A stretch of 64,000 bases of DNA from Sisyra terminalis (Eukaryota > Arthropoda > Insecta > Neuroptera > Sisyridae): NCBI GenBank assembly GCA_958496175.1, contig OY292277.1:2666001-2730000 (forward strand). The letters run 5' to 3'. Shown here piece after piece: positions 59,809 through 64,000 of this stretch. The notes under the pieces were generated by a model. It was not told the DNA's origin and made no database searches. It was given only the letters and a program-made list of their open reading frames with translations. The translations under genes were made by a program, and so were the position numbers. Every line of letters begins with the position of its first letter. Positions within the stretch are counted from its first letter, which is position 1.

Positions 59809-62059
59809 CTGAAACAACCAAAAAAAAAAGTTATTGCACTTAACACTTGCTGAAGACATGGAAGATTGAACCTTTTTAACTTGAAAAACTCATTTTGTCA
59901 TTCTTAATATCTTATAGCAGCATATAGTCTAATTTTAATTTCGTATAAACGCCATTTAAGGGGTATATACGGTTGTATATAACAAAAAAAAAATGATTTG
60001 TAAAAATCAACCGATTCGACAGAAAGTTTATGATAATCCCGGAGAAATGCAATCAGTTGCAGTCGAGAATGGAATATATATATATTGCACGGGATTCCCA
60101 GGGATCCAAAGGGATAATTGCAACGTGGCCGTGCAATAAAAGTGGAACGAACCGAGTCGAGTAATGGAGTCATAACGTTTTTCTCCACATGGTGTCCTTT
60201 TTGTCGAGACATCACGCCAAATCCACGAGTTATTGAATTTTATATTGCATCTCTTTTAGTCAACATGTTGCCACACGTACATTAAATCAAAATCGATTTT
60301 CCTCGACAAAAAAAAAAGACCAAAATTGTCTCACGAAATAGTTTCCACCCGTACAAATTGATCAAGTAGGCTGCTTTTTATGATCACAGACAGCCATGGG
60401 GCAATACTAGCTCACTTGATTATTAGGCATTTAAGTTTTTTTTTTCAAACGAATTCAAAGGCAAAATGAATAAGGGTTGTTAGGTTTTTCTTTTTGGAAA
60501 TTTCCCAGAGAAAAACACATGGCGTATATTTAGGCAGTTTTTTTTTTGTCTTATAAATTACTCATAATTTTTGGTGGGTAGTTTTGTGTAGTACGTACGT
60601 GTTTTGTTTTAAAAGTTGTGAATCGAGAGACATAAGAACGAATTAGGGGATGGAAATGGGGAGCGTGAGGTGTTGTCACAAACGGAAAGAATGAAAACAC
60701 AGGTCGGGGCCGAGGGGTGAGGTGAGGGTAATTTTGAATTTTGAAGATGTATCGTCGATTGTAATCTCATAATAAACAAAATATATTGGAAAAGTTTGCC
60801 CCCCCACACCCCCCACCTCCCCCACGTCGAATAGATTTTGGGGGTTGCAAAAGTTTGGCGGGATGATTTATTATTCGGTGATATCATATCTCGGAAAAAT
60901 TTCCAACTTTAACCACCATCACCACGGTGGTGGTGGTGGTGGTGGTGATCCAATTTTTTTCGTCTTCGACATTTACATTTTTGCTCCACTTTTCTCGACA
61001 GTCATTTGTTTTCATCTCATTTCCGTCATTGTAGAACGCGAAAAAAAAAACCTATCAGTCAATTGTTTGGCATTGTCAAAAGAAAAACTGAATAATATCC
61101 AGGGGTTGGATATTGGATCGAAAAGAGTGGCGACAAATGAGTGGCGACATTGAAATTAAAAAAAAAAGACAAAAAAGAAAAAAAACAATGAACAAATGAA
61201 ACAAAAAGTTGAAAAATAACAAAACACGATGCTCATTTGTTTCTTCTCTTCCCAAACATTCAACTGAACAATTTAAAACTTTGAGCTTTTGGTTTTTGTT
61301 CTTTTAAAGCTTTATGTTTATTTTATATAAGTCTTACGGCCATAAACTTTTGATATTGGTAGAAAACAATAGAAGCCCACTTTAACAAAAGAAAAATAAT
61401 TATTATATTTTTTCTTTTGCAAATTTGCATCTAAAATCTTGAAATATAAATTTTCTTTAGTCCCTATTTTTTAAATAGCTAAGTAAATAAAAAAAAAATC
61501 CGGCTCGAAGGACCAAAATTTTTACGACATATTTCAAAATTACTCATTTAAAAACAATTGGTATTACTTCATAGGCAAAAACAAGCATTAGTACGAGGAT
61601 AAAATTACCCCTGTTCCCTTTATCATGAAGAAACAAAAGAATAACGATCAATATCCGTGACTATTATGACGAATATAAAATTATATTATTGCAAAATTTT
61701 TTTCCCAACTACAATTCCTAGTTTATAAGAACAACCCTTCCTCCCTGCACCCCGGCATGTTTACATACACAGCACCCTATCTAAACGAGTCGGAAAATGC
61801 GGAAGTGCAGGAAACTCATTTTTCTTCATTATGATTTTGATCTCAATATGTTTCGACTTTATGTGGGGGAGGGGGATGCGTAATCGGAGCAAAGTGTAAC
61901 CAAGCACGAAGAGACACTAAGATCACGTACTGTTTGATGCATACTTTGAACAAATAATGCAACAATGCATAACAACCCCCATACAATGCAACTATTGGAA
62001 CTAGCACTTTTCAATCGCAACTTTGTATGTTTATAATTTTTTTTTTAAAATTTAATCCC
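59809..62059. other. Upstream intron or 5' flank of Cngl, no gene seen
   Basis: AT-rich with C-rich patches (60798-60832). A GGT/ACC inverted simple repeat lies at 60912-60952. No exon carrying the missing start codon was recognised. Confidence 0.4.
60912..60952. repeat. ACC/GGT inverted simple repeat
   Basis: ACCACCATCACCACGG followed by GGTGGTGGTGGTGGTGGTG forms a GC-rich hairpin of about 14 bp. Confidence 0.75.
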
Positions 62060-63765
62060 AAATGTTCCCCAAAAAATTATTTATGTAAGATTATAAAATT
62101 TTCCCTATTCCACCCCTTTGTAAGAGATTAAGATTTTTTCAATTTTATCGTTTAAAAACTTTCTTTAAAATTTAAAATAAAGATATTTGTTTATTATCTT
62201 GGGACAGATTGCAAAACATCACAAATTATAAAAAAAAAAACTTTTATCAACCCCTTGTAAGGGAAGATTTGTATACAAATAAAAAAATATATTTTTTTTA
62301 ATTTCACTCTTTGAAAATTCAATTTTACTCGAAAATTGGGTCAAATTTTGTTTTAATTTTCTTACTCAATTCTTTACAAATTTAAGGGATGAATGTTCAT
62401 CCCCCTTTTACAATTAATTTTATATTATGTAATTGATCTTCGAAAAATAGATCAAATCCACATCAAATCTTTGTAATACATTTATTAATCCATATTGTTT
62501 AAGTCCTTGTCTTTTAAAATATAATATCAAGCATGGCAAGAGGAAGATGGTGAAGGAAAACGGGGATTTATCCCATAAATCTGTGACCAATGCTTAGCAA
62601 TATTTCTGAGACTTTAAAAAGATTTTTATTAGTAATAACTGAAAAATAATAGTCAAATAATTTGGGTAAGGGTAGGGGGCTATTTAAAAAAAAAACATCC
62701 AACTTATTGGTAATATTTTTGAAATATTATTAAATGTATAATAATTAAATTGTGGGCAGTAAGGACGAAACTTCTTGTGGAAATTTATTTATTTTATCGC
62801 CAACGTTTCGTCAGTCATTCCTGACTTCTTCAGGGCTTTATAATGAAAATACATAACATTTAAAAAATTGCAACATATTTTTGTCAATGTTAGACTATAT
62901 TGACATTATATAAGACTAAAACTTATGAATTGTAATTTATTTGTTTATACTTTTGACAATAATGTGTTGCAATTTTTTAAATGTTACGTATTTTCATTAT
63001 AAAGCCCTGAAGAAGTCAGGAATGACTGACAAAACGTTGGCGATAAAATAAATAATATTCCACAAGAAGTTTCGTCCTTACTGCCCACAATTTAATTATT
63101 ATACATTTATTAATATTTCAAAAATATTACAAATTAGTTGGAGGTTTTTTTTTTAAATAACCCCCTATCCTTACTCAAATTATTTGGTTATTTTTTTTTT
63201 AGTTGTTACCAACAAAAATCTTTTTAAAGTCTCAGAAATATTGCTGATCATTGGTCACTGATTTATGGGATAAATCCCCGTTTTCCTGCACCATCTTCCT
63301 CTTGCCATGCTTGATATTATATTTTAAAAGACAAGGACTTAAACAATATGGATTAATAAATGTATTACAAAGATTTGATGTGGATTTGAACTATTTTTCA
63401 AAGATCAATTACATAATAGAAAAACTAATTGTAAAAGGGGGATGAAAATTCATCCCTTAAATTAGTAAAAAAATGAGTAAAAAAGTTAAAGCAAAATTTG
63501 ACTCAATTTTCGAGTAAAATTGAATTTCCAACCAGTTAAATTAAAAATTTTTTTTTTTTTATTTGTATATGAATCATCCCTTACACGGGGCTTATATGTG
63601 CATAATATATGCATAAATCTGATGAACTTATGTACGTGACGACAGGGTAAATTTAAAAAAAAGTTTTTTAACGACAAAATTGAAAAAATCTTAATCTCTT
63701 ACAAAGGGTTGGAATAGGGAAAATTTTATAGTCTTACCCTAAAATAATTTTTTGGGGAACCATTA
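62060..63765. mobile_element. 1.7-kb palindrome holding a family III element
   Basis: The left arm (62060-62735) and right arm (63120-63765) are inverted copies: GTTCCCCAAAAAATTAT, TTTGTAAGAGATTAAGATTT, ATTGTTTAAGTCCTTGTCTT and GGAAAACGGGGATTTATCCC appear in both orientations. The centre is a separate foldback (62738-63115) of family III. Weak indels show the arms have diverged. Non-coding; the ORFs at 63251 and 63486 are arm sequence. Confidence 0.85.
62738..63115. mobile_element. Foldback family III copy
   Basis: AATTAAATTGTGGGCAGTAA and its inverse bound the element. The left arm read on the minus strand has CTGAAGA, a hairpin and GACGAAAC (62803-62833). The right arm has the GAAA changed to AAAA. 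Confidence 0.85.
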
Positions 63766-63767
63766 AA

Positions 63768-63930
63768 GGGTTAAAAACCCCCTACCCTTACCCAAATTAT
63801 TGGTTATTTTTTTTTTAGTTGTTACCAATAAAAATCTCTTTCAAGTCTCAGAAATATTCCTAATCATTGGTCACTGATTTATGAGATAAATCCCCGTTTT
63901 CCTTCACCATATTTCTCTTGCCATGCTTGA
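63768..63930. repeat. Partial extra copy of the 62-63.7 kb palindrome arm
   Basis: Matches 63155-63330 in the same orientation (ATCATTGGTCACTGATTTAT, GATAAATCCCCGTTTTCCT) right after the palindrome's right end. Confidence 0.8.
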
Positions 63931-64000
63931 TTTTCGTAGAATTATGCCATCTCACCCCCGCGAAGCTAGTCATCAAACACTTTGCCCACTCAAATCTCCA

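Noticed and set aside
1..64000. CRISPR arrays, bacterial operons, ribosome binding sites or prophage
   Set aside because: The tandem and inverted repeats are long, diverged and eukaryotic in type; genes are spliced.

Overview
The window is a piece of an animal nuclear genome, most probably an insect. It is AT-rich, its genes are split by spliceosomal introns with GT-AG ends, and it carries insect-type mobile DNA: Jockey-like LINEs, decayed mariner, Helitron ends, a hAT-like MITE, a tRNA-headed SINE and many foldback repeats. There is no operon structure, no rRNA or tRNA gene, and no CRISPR array.

One conserved gene is recognisable. It lies on the minus strand and spans positions 59808 down to 11819. 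Ten coding exons join in phase into 762 codons with no stop, encoding most of a cyclic-nucleotide-gated cation channel of the insect CNGL (Cngl) type. In order the exons give: an acidic and glycine-rich cytoplasmic N-terminus (59808-59465, 59330-59148, 53004-52929); S1 to S5 (50026-49352); the pore with filter [10 protein letters not shown] (44132-44002); S6 (43026-42968); the C-linker (30621-30365); and the cyclic-nucleotide-binding domain (30307-30203, 24488-24355, 12140-11819). The first exon seen starts behind a splice acceptor and the last ends at a splice donor. The true start therefore lies beyond the right edge, and the C-terminal tail is probably beyond the left edge. The coding exons stand out as GC-rich islands in AT-rich introns of up to 12.3 kb.

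Nearly everything else is intron or flank filled with repeats. From left to right: LINE remnants (0.6-4.5 kb); foldback elements (5.1-6.5, 8.3-8.8, 10.15-10.32 kb); a 273-bp element with a 12-bp target duplication (11.4 kb); a five-copy tandem array of mariner-derived segments (13.2-16.1 kb); a foldback (16.2-17.0 kb), an RT fragment (17.4 kb) and a nested foldback (18.1-19.9 kb); a 51-codon ORF (20.2 kb); nested foldbacks (25.7-27.25 kb) and an array of one element family (28.4-29.3 kb); a hAT-like MITE (34.2 kb); a Helitron-like element (38.9-40.3 kb) and a LINE remnant (40.3-41.1 kb); an unidentified roughly 750-bp tandem array (44.2-46.9 kb); a multi-level nest (47.6-49.0 kb); two copies of a duplicated block (51.1-52.7 and 55.5-58.1 kb); a tRNA-derived SINE (54.0 kb); and a 1.7-kb palindrome at the right edge (62.06-63.77 kb).

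The signals most worth following are: (i) a 57-nt, stop-free, in-frame intron with a weak donor between the C-linker and the nucleotide-binding domain; (ii) a phase-neutral 183-nt exon in the N-terminus; (iii) a CTGANGA-hairpin-GAAA signature shared by three otherwise unrelated foldback families, one of which has 12-13-bp target duplications and an array of copies, as retrozyme-type elements do; and (iv) a 17-nt sequence kept exactly in several otherwise diverged foldback elements. I cannot claim a wholly new biological system from sequence alone.
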